DNA of 58,937 nucleotides from assembly GCA_030525705.1 (NCBI GenBank), contig JAUNEE010000003.1, positions 1-58,937 of the forward strand. The letters are read 5' to 3'. A model generated the notes under the pieces. It was not told the origin of the DNA. It did not search any database and saw nothing but the letters and a program-made list of their open reading frames with translations. The position numbers and the translations under genes are program-made. Below are positions 17,343-32,990 of this stretch, one piece after another (position 1 is the first letter of the stretch; each line of letters opens with the position of its first letter). This stretch comes from Moraxella sp. (lineage in GTDB: Bacteria > Pseudomonadota > Gammaproteobacteria > Pseudomonadales > Moraxellaceae).

Positions 17343-19160
17343 TTACATCACCTCTGGTGCGGACAAGCCCAAAAGCCCAAGACCGTTCGCCAGCACCTGA
17401 CGCACCGCCTTAGATAAGTACAAACGTGCCTGCATTAACGCAAGCTGTGCCTCGCTTGCACTTTTATCTTCCAAAGACTTCGGCAAAATCCGCTCGGCAT
17501 CATACCAGCCATGGAACAAACGCGCCAAATCTTTTAGGTAATTGGCAAGAATGTGCGGTTCACGGGCAGTTGCGGCTTTTAACAGCGTGTCAGGATAAGC
17601 AGATAAAGCCTTGACCAGCTCATTTTCACTTTCAGCAGTTAGTCGTACGACATTGGCTTTGCCTTGGGTGTCGTCTTGGGTATAACCAAATTCAGCCAGC
17701 TTGCCCAACACTCGACAAATCCGTGCATGGGCATACTGGATATAATAGACAGGGTTGTCACGGCTTTGGCTTTTGGCAAGCTCCAAGTCAAAATCCATAT
17801 GCACATTCGGCGTCCGCCCCGCATAATAAAACCGTGCGGCGTCATTGCCCACTTCTTCACGCAGTTCACGCAGCGTGATAAATTGCCCAGAACGGCTGGA
17901 CATTTGTACTTTGACATCGCCACGATACAACGCCACAAATTGCACCAACGGCACTTCCAAGCGGTTGGGGTCGATATCAAGTGCCGACAGCACCGCGCGC
18001 ATTCTTGGGATATAGCCGTGGTGGTCCGCCCCCCAGACGTTAATCACCGTATCAAAGCCACGGTCGAACTTATTTTTATGATAAGCAATGTCCGAAGCAA
18101 AATAAGTGGTCTGCCCATTAGCACGCTTCACCACACGGTCTTTTTCATCGCCAAAGGTGGTAGACTTAAACCAAAGATTGCCCTCTTTTTCATACAGATG
18201 ACCTTTTTGTTCAAGCAATGCCAAAGCAGCATCAATGTCTTTTTCGATGGATTTTTCACTAAACCACGCATCAAAATGCACACCAAACTCTGACAAATCG
18301 TCCTTAATATCCTCTAAAATGCTGTCCAGTGCCTTTTTATGGAAAATGGCATAGCCGTCACCCAAAAGCGTTTTGGCGTTTTCAATCAAGCCATCAATGT
18401 GCGTTTCTTTATCGCCAGAAATCAGCACCTTTTCACCCGCTTTTTCTTCATAGACAGCGTCAGATGGGACGTTTTCTACCATCTTTTGCCACGGTGCTTG
18501 AAAGCGGTCGCCCACTTCTGTATAAACCGCCGCTGCGATGTCTTTAACATAATCGCCTTGATAGCCATTGCTTGGAAAGACAATCGGCTCACCGCACAGC
18601 TCAAGATACCGCAGATAGGTGCTGGTCGCCAAAATATCCATCTGACGCCCTGCGTCATTGACATAATACTCACGCTGCACCTCGTAGCCTGTCGCCGCCA
18701 AAAGGCTCGCCACACTCATGCCATACGCCGCCCCACGCCCATGCCCCACGTGCAAGGCGGAGGTTGGGTTCGCTGAAACGAACTCGACTTGGATTTTCTT
18801 GCCTGCATTGACACGTGAAGTACCAAATGCCATACCTTGACTTAAAATCTGGTCAAGCACCGAGAATTTTGCCGTATGATTTAAAAAAACGTTAATAAAC
18901 CCTGCACCCGCAACCTCCACTTTCTCCACCAGCTCATGACTGGGCAGTGCTTCTGCGATACTTTGGGCAAGCTCACGGGGGTTTTTCCCTGCCTGCTTGG
19001 CAAGCATTAACGCCACATTACACGCAAAATCCCCGTGCGATGGGTCTTTGGTACGGGTTAATAAAATCTTCGGATTGACATCAGGCAGTGTGCCATTTTC
19101 CACCAGCGTCTGAATGGCGGTTGAAAATAACTGGCTTAAAATATCGGCAGTATCGGTCAT
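17343..19160 (-). CDS. argS: Arginine-tRNA ligase
   Basis: This 605-residue class I synthetase charges tRNA-Arg. The N-terminal Add1 domain ends in AGAGFINVFLN. The HIGH motif is HVGH (137-140) in VSANPTSALHVGHGRGAAYG. The KMSKS-equivalent loop reads QMSSRSGQF, the degenerate form usual in ArgRS. The DALR anticodon-binding domain is at the C-terminus (YIQYAHARICRVL...LANGLGLLGLSAPEVM). It leads an operon with the SPOR-domain gene. Confidence 0.96.
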   Translation of the reverse strand: MTDTADILSQLFSTAIQTLVENGTLPDVNPKILLTRTKDPSHGDFACNVALMLAKQAGKNPRELAQSIAEALPSHELVEKVEVAGAGFINVFLNHTAKFSVLDQILSQGMAFGTSRVNAGKKIQVEFVSANPTSALHVGHGRGAAYGMSVASLLAATGYEVQREYYVNDAGRQMDILATSTYLRYLELCGEPIVFPSNGYQGDYVKDIAAAVYTEVGDRFQAPWQKMVENVPSDAVYEEKAGEKVLISGDKETHIDGLIENAKTLLGDGYAIFHKKALDSILEDIKDDLSEFGVHFDAWFSEKSIEKDIDAALALLEQKGHLYEKEGNLWFKSTTFGDEKDRVVKRANGQTTYFASDIAYHKNKFDRGFDTVINVWGADHHGYIPRMRAVLSALDIDPNRLEVPLVQFVALYRGDVKVQMSSRSGQFITLRELREEVGNDAARFYYAGRTPNVHMDFDLELAKSQSRDNPVYYIQYAHARICRVLGKLAEFGYTQDDTQGKANVVRLTAESENELVKALSAYPDTLLKAATAREPHILANYLKDLARLFHGWYDAERILPKSLEDKSASEAQLALMQARLYLSKAVRQVLANGLGLLGLSAPEVM

Positions 19161-19338
19161 GGTTCACTCTTTATTTTAATCTTCACAAACGTATTTTACG
19201 TCATAAAATTGGCATTGAAACTTGAAACTATAACAAATTTTTAGGTATTTTTCATTAAGTTTTTTTAGGTGCGTGGTTTTTTCGGTCGCTTTAGGCGGGC
19301 ATTAAGCCATGTAAAATTCCCACGCTTTTTTTCGAACG

Positions 19339-19347
19339 TGTTATAAT
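19339..19347 (+). promoter_or_regulatory. Extended -10 element for the DUF2788 gene
   Basis: TG-T-TATAAT (19339-19347) lies 28 bp before the chosen start. A candidate start at 19346 would overlap this box, which supports the start at 19376. No good -35 is present. Confidence 0.45.
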
Positions 19348-19375
19348 GCACGCATTGACTGACTTAGGGGGATTT

Positions 19376-19597
19376 ATGATTCTTGCTGTTTCTGCGGACA
19401 CCATTACCAAGATTGGGCTTTATGGGCTACTGCCGCTATTTATTGGCTTTTTGTTTTTTATTATGTGGGACATCGCAAAAAAATCCAAAGCGGGCAAGGC
19501 TGGTACGTTTTGGATTTTTGTGGCATTAGGCATGGGGTTTTTTGGCTTTCTCGCCAAAGGCGTGGTGGAATGGATTTTGGACAAATGGTTTATTTAA
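19376..19597 (+). CDS. DUF2788 small inner-membrane protein
   Basis: The protein has 73 residues with two hydrophobic segments (about 8-32 and 46-66) around a basic loop, WDIAKKSKAGKAGTFW, that is typical of DUF2788. The ATG at 19376 follows AGGGGGA closely; a start ten codons earlier falls within the -10 box and is rejected. Its function is unknown. It stands alone, divergent from argS and convergent with cmoB. Confidence 0.75.
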   Translation: MILAVSADTITKIGLYGLLPLFIGFLFFIMWDIAKKSKAGKAGTFWIFVALGMGFFGFLAKGVVEWILDKWFI

Positions 19598-19646
19598 CTG
19601 CATAAACGCCCAGCCTTATCCGCTTGGACGTCCTGAAGTTTAATAA

Positions 19647-20675
19647 TTAAGTTTTTTTCGCCACCATCACCGCACGTTTCGGGCGTGGATAGCCCTCGAT
19701 GGTCTTTGTGTCGTCATTTGGGTCTAAAAAATCCGTTAAGGAGTGATAATCCATCCATGCCGTCGCACGCTGTTCTTCGGTGGTGGTGACGTTGACATCG
19801 ACACACCGCACCTCAGAAAACCCAACCTTCTTAAGCCATACCGTCAATGCCGCCACCGAAGGCAGGCAGTACACGTTATTCATCATCGCATAGCGGTCGG
19901 ACGGCACAAGCACAGTCGTTTCATCACCATCAACCACCAAGGTCTCTAAAATCAGCTCACCGCCTTTATGCAGCTTATCTTTTAACTGCTCTAGGCACTC
20001 AAAGGGCGACTTTCTGTGGTACAGCACCCCCATACAAAACACGCTGTGAAACAGCTCGCCCTGTGGCAGCTCCTCAAGCCCAACAGGCACAAAATGAATC
20101 GGCGACTGCCCGTGGCGATTTTTCATCTCACCCAAAAAATGCCGAACCGCCATAAACTGATGATAAAACAGACACGATGGGTCAATCACCACCACCGTCT
20201 GTGCACCCTCACCCACCATACGAAATCCATGATAGCCAGAACCGCCCCCCACATCTAGCACCCGCTTACCTTTTAATGGGCTAATATGCGATACAAGCCT
20301 ATCCCATTTAAAGTCACTTCGCCATTCTGTATCAATGTGAATATGCCTATTCTCATCACCGAAATAAAAACCGCCTTTTCGCCATGGCATGAGATTTTTT
20401 AATAAAGCGGTGCTTTTTTTATGGTCATTTTCATGAAATATAAATTGGCTGCCGACATTCGCACTGTTTAAATCCACAGCAGCAGGTGACACCTCTGGCA
20501 ATTTACTCACCACGCTTTCATAATAAGGTGCATGGGCATATCTTTCTTTATTTTTTATGGCAGACAGCCAATCGGGTAATTGTTTTAGCCATTCGCCCGC
20601 CACAGGATAAGTTTGACTTAAAGAAAACAAAGTCAAATACAGCTCTTGTTCGTTTTTAATAATGCTATTCATCAT
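19647..20675 (-). CDS. cmoB: tRNA U34 carboxymethyltransferase
   Basis: CmoB transfers a carboxymethyl group from carboxy-SAM to 5-hydroxyuridine at the tRNA wobble position, making cmo5U. The 342-residue sequence has the signature [10 protein letters not shown], then [11 protein letters not shown] and the Rossmann loop [27 protein letters not shown] and [16 protein letters not shown] follow, all typical of CmoB. Its start overlaps the yqhA-like gene by 4 bp, and cmoA, which makes its cofactor, is two genes upstream in the same operon. Confidence 0.94.
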   Translation of the reverse strand: MMNSIIKNEQELYLTLFSLSQTYPVAGEWLKQLPDWLSAIKNKERYAHAPYYESVVSKLPEVSPAAVDLNSANVGSQFIFHENDHKKSTALLKNLMPWRKGGFYFGDENRHIHIDTEWRSDFKWDRLVSHISPLKGKRVLDVGGGSGYHGFRMVGEGAQTVVVIDPSCLFYHQFMAVRHFLGEMKNRHGQSPIHFVPVGLEELPQGELFHSVFCMGVLYHRKSPFECLEQLKDKLHKGGELILETLVVDGDETTVLVPSDRYAMMNNVYCLPSVAALTVWLKKVGFSEVRCVDVNVTTTEEQRATAWMDYHSLTDFLDPNDDTKTIEGYPRPKRAVMVAKKT

Positions 20676-21262
20676 GACGCCTTATGATGTCCTGCGGTAT
20701 TATGCAAAAGTTTATCGGTATACGCAATGGCAATCGCCGATGCCAAAAACCCAAAATGCAATAAAAGCTGCCATTTCATTGTCGCCTCGGTCATATTGGC
20801 AGCGTTAATAAAGGTCTGCAGCATATGGATACTTGAAATGCTAATAATCGCCATCGCAAGCTTCACCTTCAGAACGGACGCATTCACATGATTTAACCAT
20901 TCAGGTTGGTCGGGGTGGCTATCCACATTCAGTCTTGATACGAAAGTCTCATACCCCCCAACAATCACCATCACCAAAAGGTTGGCAATCATCACCACAT
21001 CAATCAAACTTAAAACCGCCAGCATGATGGTGTTTTCGTCCATCTGCCCAAGATTCACAATCAAATGCCACAAAGATTTCATAAATTTATAGGCATAAAT
21101 CGCCTGCACCACAATCAAGCCCAGATAAATAGGTAATTGCAGCCAGCGGCTAGCAAATATCACCTTAGCAAAAATACTTTGGCGACTTTCAATGCCGACC
21201 ACACTATTTTGCTCAAGGCTACTTTGATTTTCTTCTGAATTTTCATAAGAAGATTGATTCAT
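20672..21262 (-). CDS. YqhA-family (UPF0114) membrane protein
   Basis: The 196-residue protein with about four membrane helices matches the UPF0114/TIGR00645 family. [26 protein letters not shown] is the conserved first segment (split here by family consensus only). [24 protein letters not shown] is the central one, followed by [23 protein letters not shown]. The first 25 residues are a polar Ser/Glu/Gln tail. The function is unknown. It sits between cmoA and cmoB, 23 bp after cmoA and overlapping cmoB by 4 bp, so it is co-expressed with tRNA-modification genes. Confidence 0.85.
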   Translation of the reverse strand: MNQSSYENSEENQSSLEQNSVVGIESRQSIFAKVIFASRWLQLPIYLGLIVVQAIYAYKFMKSLWHLIVNLGQMDENTIMLAVLSLIDVVMIANLLVMVIVGGYETFVSRLNVDSHPDQPEWLNHVNASVLKVKLAMAIISISSIHMLQTFINAANMTEATMKWQLLLHFGFLASAIAIAYTDKLLHNTAGHHKAS

Positions 21263-21285
21263 GTTATTATCCCATTTTTTAAAAC

Positions 21286-22056
21286 TTATGCTTTAAATGC
21301 AATCACCGAAACAAAATTTAAAAACGTAAACCAAGTTAAGCTTCTAGAAAAACCAGCTTCTTTTAAACGTGTATGATGTTCGCTTAACGTATCCGTAATT
21401 AAAACATTCTCTAAAGCGTTTCTTTTTCCGCTAATTTCTAATTCGCTGTACCCATTAGCACGTTTAAAATCATAATAACGCTCCACAAGCCACGCATTAT
21501 CCTGCTCATCATTCAAATGGGTTTTTTCACTTAAGATTAAAATACCGCCCTCATTTAAAGCTTCGTAGCATTTTTTTAATAAAGGCAAGCGTTTTTCTGG
21601 TGGTAAAAATTGCAAGGTTAAATTCAGCACAATCATATCGCACGCTTGCAATTCCAATTCACAAATATCCGCCAAAATAAACTCAATGTGATGATTGGGA
21701 TAATGTTCATTTAATACGGTTTTTGCCTTGTCAACCATCGGAGCGGAAATATCTACCGCCAAAATTTCTAATTCATCGGCATTAAATTTTTCCGCCAAGG
21801 CAAACGATACCGCCCCCAAAGAAGTCCCCAAATCATAAATACGGCTGACCTTTTGCCCCTTGGCGTTCGTTTGGCGATAAGCACAATGACGACGGGCGAA
21901 AATAGGCAGCATGGCGAGCATTTGCCCATAACCAGGGACGCTACGGCGAATCATATCAGGGAAGCAGGCGACCACCTCCTCATCAAAAGAAAAGCGGGCG
22001 GATTTATCCAAAGGCGTGGTAAATAAAGTATCGTGGGCGGTTGTCATATCAATCAT
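21286..22056 (-). CDS. cmoA: Carboxy-S-adenosyl-L-methionine synthase
   Basis: CmoA converts SAM and prephenate into carboxy-SAM, the donor used by CmoB. The 256-residue protein has [22 protein letters not shown] at its start (family signature, substrate pocket). The SAM-binding [31 protein letters not shown] and [12 protein letters not shown] follow. The ATG at 22056 is used; a second ATG three codons later (22047) is equally possible because neither has a strong ribosome site. Confidence 0.93.
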   Translation of the reverse strand: MIDMTTAHDTLFTTPLDKSARFSFDEEVVACFPDMIRRSVPGYGQMLAMLPIFARRHCAYRQTNAKGQKVSRIYDLGTSLGAVSFALAEKFNADELEILAVDISAPMVDKAKTVLNEHYPNHHIEFILADICELELQACDMIVLNLTLQFLPPEKRLPLLKKCYEALNEGGILILSEKTHLNDEQDNAWLVERYYDFKRANGYSELEISGKRNALENVLITDTLSEHHTRLKEAGFSRSLTWFTFLNFVSVIAFKA

Positions 22057-22164
22057 CTAATAAAAAATACCAAGTCACAAACAAAGTTATGACGCTTAGC
22101 CCGCATACGGTTAATCACAACTCAATCAACGACAAAATCTGCAGCGGGAAACTTGGCAGTGCTT

Positions 22165-22170
22165 ATTATA
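22165..22170 (-). promoter_or_regulatory. Candidate -10 box for the cmoA operon
   Basis: A perfect TATAAT on the minus strand lies 108 bp upstream of cmoA. The -35 region is weak (TGGTAA at 17 bp spacing). Confidence 0.35.
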
Positions 22171-22258
22171 GTCAATCCCCCCACAATTTACCATGATTTA
22201 TCACAGTGTTTTTCTTTTCCCATAATCAACAAGCCCAATCCAGCCCAGCCATCAGACA

Positions 22259-22297
22259 CAAAAAAACACCCCAAGTCAGGCTCGGGGTGTGTTTTTT
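22259..22297 (-). terminator. Terminator of rpoBC
   Basis: A stem with core CACCCC/GGGGTG and A- and T-runs, with a small bulge, ends about 5 bp from the rpoC stop. Confidence 0.9.
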
Positions 22298-22302
22298 AAA
22301 GA

Positions 22303-25300
22303 TTAAAAGCCACTTTGACTAAGTTCATCAGCGAAGGCTTGCTTGAACTGGTCGCCTAAGTCTTGGCTGAATGCATCCGCCGTGACTTCTTCTTGACTTG
22401 GGGCCTGCAAGGCGGCGGCATTGGCAGCACGGCGTTCACGTGCCTGATGATATGCCAAACCTGTACCCGCTGGGATTAGACGACCCACAACCACGTTCTC
22501 TTTTAGACCGCTTAGGTCGTCTGTCTTGCCCATCACTGCAGCTGCTGTCAAGACACGTGTGGTCTCTTGGAAAGAAGCTGCCGAGATGAAGCTTTCGGTT
22601 GCAAGGCTTGCCTTGGTAATACCCAAAAGCTGACGCTCATACTGCACAGGGAATTTGTCCTCGCTGATAAGCTTGGCATTAAGTTCACGGATTTTGTTGT
22701 ACTCAGCTTGGTCGCCTTTGAAGTAGCTTGAGTCGCCACCGTCTGTGACTTCAACCTTACGCAGCATTTGACGCACGATAACCTCAATGTGCTTATCGTT
22801 GATCTTCACGCCCTGTAAGCGGTAAACTTCTTGGACTTCATTCACGATGTAATTCGCCAAGGCAGTTTCGCCTTGCAGACGCAAGATGTCATGCGGGTTT
22901 TGAGGTCCGTCAGAAACAACCTCGCCACGCTGTACAGTCTCGCCCTCGAAGACGTTGATTTGACGCCATTTCGGGATTAGCTCTTCATGGACATTACCAT
23001 CTTCATCGGTGATGATGAAACGGTTTTTGCCTTTGGTTTCTTTACCGAAGCTTACCACACCGCTAATCTCTGCCATAATCGCATGGTCTTTTGGACGGCG
23101 TGCCTCGAACAAGTCAGCCACACGTGGCAGACCACCGGTAATATCTTTCGTACCTGAGGTGGCTTGTGGTACACGACCAAGCACAGAACCTGCAGCCACG
23201 TCCGCACCCTCATTCACACGGATAATGGTCTCAGCTGGCAAGAAGTAAACCACTTCTTTACCTTCAACCGTATCAAGGATAATGGCAGGACGTAGGTCTT
23301 TTGCGGTACTTGGGCGGTCTTTACTCGCCAAGATTTCAAAAGAAGACAAACCTGTGCTTTCATCAACTTTCACCGTGGCGGTCATACCATCGGTAATGTC
23401 GCTAAAGCGTGCCTTACCCGCAAACTCGGTGATGATTGGGTGGGTATGTGGATCCCACTTGGCGATGGTCTCACCCGCCGCCACTTCACTGCCATCTGCC
23501 ACCAACACGCTAGAACCATAAGGCACTTTATAGCGTTCACGCTCACGACCTTGGCTATCCGCCACGCCAATTTCAGCAGAACGAGAAACTACAACCAAAT
23601 GACCGTCTGCATGAGACACCGTCTTCATATTATGGAAACGTACCACGCCAGCGTTCGCCACAGAAATGCTACTATCCACAGAGGCAGCACTTGCCGCACC
23701 ACCTACGTGGAAGGTACGCATGGTTAACTGCGTTCCTGGTTCACCGATGGACTGTGCCGCCATAACGCCCACAGATTCACCGATATTTACCAAGTGACCT
23801 CGTGCCAAGTCACGTCCGTAGCACTTCGCACACACACCCTGCATAGATTCACAGGTAATAACAGAACGCACCCAAACTTCATCAATGGCGTTTTCATCAA
23901 GTACATCAACCAGACGTTCGTCAATCAACGTACCTGCCGCAATCACAAGCTCACCGCCTGCATTCACCACATCTTTGGCTGCCACACGTCCAAGCACTCG
24001 GTCACCCAAACGCTCAACAATCTTACCGCCATCAATCACAGGCGTCATACGCTGACCTGCACTGGTGCCACAGTCATCATGCGTGATGACCAAATCTTGT
24101 GCCACGTCTACCAAACGACGCGTCAAGTAACCTGAGTTCGCCGTTTTCAAGGCGGTATCGGCAAGACCTTTACGCGCACCGTGCGTTGAGATGAAGTACT
24201 GAAGAACCGTCAAACCTTCACGGAAGTTCGCTTTAATCGGGGTTTCGATAATCGAGCCGTCTGGCTTCGCCATCAAACCACGCATACCAGCGAGCTGACG
24301 AATCTGCGTTGCACTACCACGCGCACCCGAGTCACTCATCATGTAGATTGAGTTAAAGGACTTTTGAGACTCTTCCTCGCCTTTAGCATTGATGACTTTA
24401 TCGGTGGATAGGTTTTCCATCATCGCATTGGCAACTTTATCGTTGGTACGCGACCAAATATCAACCACCTTGTTATAACGCTCACCTGCGGTCACAAAGC
24501 CTTCTTCGAACTGTCTTTCAATGTCACGCACTTCCACGTCCGCCGCATCGATAATGTCTTTCTTAGATGGCGGAATGACCATATCTTCAAGACCGATAGA
24601 AATGCCCGACAAAGTCGCTTGAGCAAAACCTAGGTACATCAAATGGTCGGCGAACAGTACAGACTCTTTCACACCAAGCTTACGATAGCAGGAGTTTAGC
24701 AGTCCTGAGATGTTCTTTTTGGTCATCTCTTTGTTGCATTCTTCGAACGCCATACCCTCTGGCATAATGTTCCAAATCAAAAGTCGACCGGCAACGGTGT
24801 CTTGTAGTTTTGTGACTTGGGTTTTTTCGCCAGTTTCTTTATCAATGAGGGTTTCTGTCACACGCACTTTAATTTTTGCATTGACAGACAAATCATCAGA
24901 ACCAATGGCACGCAGCGCCTCATTCACTGTGGTAAAGACCATGTCCTCACCACGGGCGTTGATGTGGCTACGGCTGATATAGTACAGACCCAAAACAACG
25001 TCTTGCGATGGTACGATAATCGGTTCACCGTTAGCAGGTGACAAGATGTTATTGGTAGACATCATCAAAGCACGTGCCTCAAGCTGGGCTTCAAGCGTCA
25101 ATGGCACGTGTACCGCCATCTGGTCACCGTCAAAGTCGGCGTTAAATGCCGCACAGACAAGCGGATGCAACTGAATCGCTTTACCCTCAATCAACACAGG
25201 TTCGAAAGCCTGCAGACCCAAACGGTGCAAGGTTGGCGCACGGTTTAGCAGGACTGGGTGTTCACGGATTACCATCGCCAGCATATCCCATACCGCAGGC

Positions 25301-26520
25301 TCTTCACGCTCTACCATTTTCTTGGCAGCTTTAATTGTGGTAGCGATACCATGGCTTAACAGTTTGGCATATGTAAAGGGCTTAAACAGCTCAAGCGCCA
25401 TTTTCTTAGGCAGACCGCATTGGTGCAAACGCAGCGTCGGACCTACCACAATCACCGAACGTCCCGAATAGTCAACACGCTTACCCAAAAGGTTTTGACG
25501 GAAACGACCTTGCTTACCTTTAATCATATCGGCAAGCGATTTCAATGGACGCTTATTCGAACCTGTGATGGCACGACCACGGCGACCGTTGTCAAGCAAT
25601 GCATCAACCGCTTCTTGAAGCATACGCTTTTCGTTACGCACAATGATGTCAGGGGCGTTTAGCTCCAAAAGACGCTTTAAGCGGTTATTACGGTTAATAA
25701 CACGGCGGTACAAATCGTTCAAATCTGAAGTCGCAAAACGACCTCCTTCAAGCGGGACAAGCGGACGCAAATCTGGTGGCAAGACAGGCAGAACAGTCAT
25801 CACCATCCACTCAGGCTTGTTGCCAGAGTCACGGAACGCCTCTAGCAGCTGAAGACGCTTAGACATTTTTTTCAGCTTGGTTTCAGAGCCTGTTTGCGGA
25901 ATTTCGGCACGCAGGTTATCAATCTCCAAGTTAACATCAATGTCTTTTAGTAGGTCAGCAATGGCTTCTGCACCCATCTTAGCGATGAACTCATCACCAT
26001 ACTGCTCAAGAGCGTTATAGTATTCTTCATCATCAAGCAGCTGATTTTTCTCAAGACCTGTCATGCCAGGGTCAGTGACAATGTAGCTTTCAAAATACAG
26101 CACACGCTCAATATCACGCAAAGTAATGTCAAGCAAAAGACCGATACGGCTTGGCAAGGATTTCAAGAACCAAATGTGCGCAACAGGGCTGGCAAGCTCA
26201 ATATGACCCATGCGGTCACGGCGAACCTTAGCAGCGGTCACTTCTACGCCACATTTTTCACAGATGATGCCTTGGAACTTGCGGCGTTTGTATTTTCCGC
26301 ACAAACACTCAAAATCTTTAACAGGTCCGAAGATTTTGGCACAGAACAGACCATCACGCTCAGGCTTAAACGTACGGTAGTTGATGGTTTCAGGTTTTTT
26401 TACCTCACCATGCGACCATGATTTGATGGTATCAGGGGACGCCAAAGAAATTTGAATGCTATCAAATTCACGCTCTTTATCGGTCTCTTGGGCTTTAAAT
26501 ATGTCTAATAAATCTTTCAA
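22303..26520 (-). CDS. rpoC: RNA polymerase beta' subunit
   Basis: This is the largest catalytic subunit of RNA polymerase, 1405 residues, with the usual gammaproteobacterial layout. The N-terminal zinc site [20 protein letters not shown] comes first. The active-site [12 protein letters not shown] is near residues 458-469, with its three aspartates holding the catalytic Mg. The bridge helix/trigger loop region and the second zinc site ([17 protein letters not shown]) follow. Translation starts at TTG 26520, seven bases after GGAGAA; rpoC often uses a non-ATG start. It follows rpoB by 76 bp and is closed by a strong terminator. Confidence 0.98.
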   Translation of the reverse strand: MKDLLDIFKAQETDKEREFDSIQISLASPDTIKSWSHGEVKKPETINYRTFKPERDGLFCAKIFGPVKDFECLCGKYKRRKFQGIICEKCGVEVTAAKVRRDRMGHIELASPVAHIWFLKSLPSRIGLLLDITLRDIERVLYFESYIVTDPGMTGLEKNQLLDDEEYYNALEQYGDEFIAKMGAEAIADLLKDIDVNLEIDNLRAEIPQTGSETKLKKMSKRLQLLEAFRDSGNKPEWMVMTVLPVLPPDLRPLVPLEGGRFATSDLNDLYRRVINRNNRLKRLLELNAPDIIVRNEKRMLQEAVDALLDNGRRGRAITGSNKRPLKSLADMIKGKQGRFRQNLLGKRVDYSGRSVIVVGPTLRLHQCGLPKKMALELFKPFTYAKLLSHGIATTIKAAKKMVEREEPAVWDMLAMVIREHPVLLNRAPTLHRLGLQAFEPVLIEGKAIQLHPLVCAAFNADFDGDQMAVHVPLTLEAQLEARALMMSTNNILSPANGEPIIVPSQDVVLGLYYISRSHINARGEDMVFTTVNEALRAIGSDDLSVNAKIKVRVTETLIDKETGEKTQVTKLQDTVAGRLLIWNIMPEGMAFEECNKEMTKKNISGLLNSCYRKLGVKESVLFADHLMYLGFAQATLSGISIGLEDMVIPPSKKDIIDAADVEVRDIERQFEEGFVTAGERYNKVVDIWSRTNDKVANAMMENLSTDKVINAKGEEESQKSFNSIYMMSDSGARGSATQIRQLAGMRGLMAKPDGSIIETPIKANFREGLTVLQYFISTHGARKGLADTALKTANSGYLTRRLVDVAQDLVITHDDCGTSAGQRMTPVIDGGKIVERLGDRVLGRVAAKDVVNAGGELVIAAGTLIDERLVDVLDENAIDEVWVRSVITCESMQGVCAKCYGRDLARGHLVNIGESVGVMAAQSIGEPGTQLTMRTFHVGGAASAASVDSSISVANAGVVRFHNMKTVSHADGHLVVVSRSAEIGVADSQGRERERYKVPYGSSVLVADGSEVAAGETIAKWDPHTHPIITEFAGKARFSDITDGMTATVKVDESTGLSSFEILASKDRPSTAKDLRPAIILDTVEGKEVVYFLPAETIIRVNEGADVAAGSVLGRVPQATSGTKDITGGLPRVADLFEARRPKDHAIMAEISGVVSFGKETKGKNRFIITDEDGNVHEELIPKWRQINVFEGETVQRGEVVSDGPQNPHDILRLQGETALANYIVNEVQEVYRLQGVKINDKHIEVIVRQMLRKVEVTDGGDSSYFKGDQAEYNKIRELNAKLISEDKFPVQYERQLLGITKASLATESFISAASFQETTRVLTAAAVMGKTDDLSGLKENVVVGRLIPAGTGLAYHQARERRAANAAALQAPSQEEVTADAFSQDLGDQFKQAFADELSQSGF

Positions 26521-26596
26521 GGAAATTCTCCGTTATACTATACCGATACAAATGGATAAACGCACCCAAGCGATCACACATCACTTGGGCTTTGGC

Positions 26597-30703
<4,107 letters not shown>

Positions 30704-31039
30704 TAATGTTCCTTACAGTAAACCAAAACAAAGGGTGAGCCATGCAAGTTTGTCAAGACAGTCTTGCTGGGTAGAGCGTATTAAAGCAGAAAAATCAAAT
30801 CATCAGACACAACAAAACACCAAATACCACTAGGGCATTTAGCACATCAAAACATTAAGACAGGTAAGGTTGTTGCATCAGCACGGTTTGTCCTTTTTGC
30901 TTGTGTGGGAAAACTCAGCGTTTTTACCAAAATACCCATAAAGATAACAAAAATGCTAAACTTATCGGTTTTTGGCTTACTTGGCAACGCCAAAGCCTTG
31001 ACCAATCCACACAAAAGGTCAAATACTGAATTGTAACAG
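30704..31039 (-). other. Leader between the rplL attenuator and rpoB
   Basis: The noncoding spacer upstream of rpoB is unusually long. In E. coli the same interval holds a partial terminator and an RNase III site. Here I see the terminator at its upstream end (31040-31076) but no clear long duplex or promoter in the remainder. Confidence 0.45.
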
Positions 31040-31076
31040 AAAAAAGCTGATAATGCAAGCGATTATCAGCTTTTTT
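31040..31076 (-). terminator. Attenuator between rplL and rpoB
   Basis: A perfect 15-bp stem (31040-31054 with 31062-31076) is followed on the minus strand by a T-rich tail, 51 bp after the rplL stop. Because rpoBC lies downstream without an obvious strong promoter, it is probably a partial terminator that lowers polymerase relative to ribosomal protein synthesis. Confidence 0.75.
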
Positions 31077-31126
31077 TAATGCCTAAGCCAAAATTAACTT
31101 AGGCGGCTTGTTCAGAAAAGATGGGC

Positions 31127-31501
31127 TTATTTAAGCTCAACAGTTGCACCCGCTTCTTCAAGCTTCTTCTTGATTTCTTCAGCTTCAGCTTTAGCAACGC
31201 CTTCTTTGATGGTTTGTGGTGCACCTTCAACCAGGTCTTTCGCTTCTTTCAAGCCTAGACCGGTCAACTCACGTACAACTTTAATTACGCCAACTTTCTT
31301 GTCGCCAGCACCAGTTAGAACAACAGTGAAGTCGTCTTTCTCTTCAGCAGCACCGCCAGCGTCGCCACCTGCCGCAGGAGCAGCAGCTAGAGCAGCAGCA
31401 GATACACCGAATTTTTCTTCCATCGCAGAGATAAGCTCAACGATTTCCATTACTGATTTAGCAGCGATTGCATCTAAGATTTGTTCGTTAGTCAATGACA
31501 T
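31127..31501 (-). CDS. rplL: Ribosomal protein L7/L12
   Basis: The 124-residue protein is the multi-copy stalk that recruits translation factors. The N-terminal dimerisation domain (about 1-35) is joined by an Ala/Gly-rich hinge (about 36-53, [18 protein letters not shown]) to the factor-binding domain. That domain contains [23 protein letters not shown] and ends ATVELK. It is 41 bp downstream of rplJ, whose product anchors it. Confidence 0.97.
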   Translation of the reverse strand: MSLTNEQILDAIAAKSVMEIVELISAMEEKFGVSAAALAAAPAAGGDAGGAAEEKDDFTVVLTGAGDKKVGVIKVVRELTGLGLKEAKDLVEGAPQTIKEGVAKAEAEEIKKKLEEAGATVELK

Positions 31502-31541
31502 AGCAATTATTCCTAAAAAATGTTAAAAAATAAACTTAAAA

Positions 31542-32045
31542 TTAAGCAGCTTCTGCTTGCAACTTATCACGCAACGCAGCCAAGGTACGAGCAAGCTTGC
31601 CGGCAGCAGCTTCTTTCATAGTACCCATCAAACGTGCAATGGCTTCGTCGTAAGTTGGTAGTGTTGCAAGTTTGTCAATCGATTTTGCATCGATGAATTC
31701 ACCTTCAAAGGCTGCACCTTTAATCTCGAACTTGTCGTTCGCCTTTGCGAACTCTTTGAACAAACGTGCCGCAGCACCTGGGTGTTCTTTAGAGAAAGCA
31801 ATCAGCGTAGGACCTACGAATAGCTCGTTCATGCACGCATAGTCAGTGTCTTCTAAGGCACGACGCAACAAAGTGTTACGCACGATACGCATTTCAACAC
31901 CAGCTTCACGAGCGGCTTTACGCAATTCGGTCATTTTTGCTACTGTGACGCCACGAGAGTCAGCCACAACAGCAGATAGGGCACCTTTGGCAGTTTCATT
32001 GACTTCAGCAACAATTGCTTGTTTGTCTTGAAGATTTAATGCCAT
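31542..32045 (-). CDS. rplJ: Ribosomal protein L10
   Basis: The 167-residue protein anchors the L7/L12 stalk to 23S r[20 protein letters not shown] and [15 protein letters not shown] are typical, and the C-terminal helix binds L7/L12 dimers. In other proteobacteria L10 (with L12) represses its own mRNA by binding the leader upstream; such a leader is present at 32046-32225. Confidence 0.97.
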   Translation of the reverse strand: MALNLQDKQAIVAEVNETAKGALSAVVADSRGVTVAKMTELRKAAREAGVEMRIVRNTLLRRALEDTDYACMNELFVGPTLIAFSKEHPGAAARLFKEFAKANDKFEIKGAAFEGEFIDAKSIDKLATLPTYDEAIARLMGTMKEAAAGKLARTLAALRDKLQAEAA

Positions 32046-32225
32046 GGGTTGTCTCCATAGTTACTGATTTTCACAAGTCAGAGGACTTGCACCAATACGG
32101 CGACGTTCACCGTCTGCGTAGGCTTACCAAAGGTAATTTAAAGGGCGTGTGCCGCCACCTACGGTCTTAGACAGCACAACCCGTGTGCTGAACTAAAAGG
32201 GTTTTGCCAGTCAAAGCCAGCAAAT
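32046..32225 (-). ncRNA. L10 leader (autoregulatory mRNA element)
   Basis: The minus strand upstream of rplJ contains the phrases GACCGTAGGTGGCG and CCTACGCAGACGGTGAACG, which match the conserved core of the proteobacterial L10 leader. A GGTAA-type stem lies between them, and the segment runs to the rplJ ribosome site GGAGAC. It is expected to bind the L10-L12 complex and limit translation of rplJL. Boundaries are approximate. Confidence 0.75.
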
Positions 32226-32249
32226 CCTGAATATTATAACAGAAAAATA

Positions 32250-32280
32250 AAAAAATACCACCTTTTTGGTGGTATTTTTT
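32250..32280 (-). terminator. Terminator/attenuator between rplA and rplJ
   Basis: A perfect 13-bp stem (32250-32262 with 32268-32280) with a T-tract on the minus strand starts 12 bp after the rplA stop. It separates the L11 and L10 operons. Confidence 0.88.
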
Positions 32281-32291
32281 TAAGCAAAAGC

Positions 32292-32990
32292 TTAGTTATT
32301 GCGATGTGGCACAGGGTCAATCGCAATACCAGGACCCATGGTACTAGACAAGGTAATCTTTTTGATATAGATGCCCTTTGAAGTCGCTGGTTTTGCTTTT
32401 TTCAAGTCTGACAACAACGCAGAAGCGTTTTGCTCGATTTGTTCAGCAGTAAAACCAACACGACCGATAGACGCATGGATAATACCTGCTTTGTCAACAC
32501 GGTACTGTGCCTGACCTGCTTTGGTGTTTTTCACCGCAGTCGCAACGTCAGCAGTTACTGTGCCAACTTTTGGGTTTGGCATAAGACCACGTGGACCTAG
32601 GATGGTACCCAACTGACCGACGATACGCATCGCATCTGGAGAGGCAATCACCACATCGAAGTCCATGTTGCCGCCTTTGATGCTTTCTGCCAAATCTTCA
32701 AAACCTACGATGTCCGCACCCGCTTCTTTGGCTGCGTCAGCGGCAGCACCTTGAGCAAATACCGCAACACGCTTGGTTTTACCAGTACCTGCGGGTAGGT
32801 TGGTTGCGCCACGAACCACTTGGTCAGATTTACGTGGGTCAACGCCTAGGTTGATGGCGATGTCGATAGACTCAGAAAACTTCGCAGCAGGTAGGCTGTT
32901 TAGGATTTCTACAGCTTCCGCCAAAGTGTACAACTTGTTGCCATCTACTTTATCGGCAATCAATTTTTGTTTTTTGGTTAGCTTAGCCAT
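32292..32990 (-). CDS. rplA: Ribosomal protein L1
   Basis: The 232-residue protein forms the L1 stalk that handles exiting t[46 protein letters not shown] and [18 protein letters not shown] are family signatures. Its ATG directly abuts the rplK stop with no gap. In E. coli L1 represses the rplKA mRNA. Confidence 0.97.
   Translation of the reverse strand: MAKLTKKQKLIADKVDGNKLYTLAEAVEILNSLPAAKFSESIDIAINLGVDPRKSDQVVRGATNLPAGTGKTKRVAVFAQGAAADAAKEAGADIVGFEDLAESIKGGNMDFDVVIASPDAMRIVGQLGTILGPRGLMPNPKVGTVTADVATAVKNTKAGQAQYRVDKAGIIHASIGRVGFTAEQIEQNASALLSDLKKAKPATSKGIYIKKITLSSTMGPGIAIDPVPHRNN

Noticed and set aside
17664..18293. 209-codon open frame antisense to argS
   Set aside because: argS is unmistakable on the other strand; the antisense product has no protein-like features.
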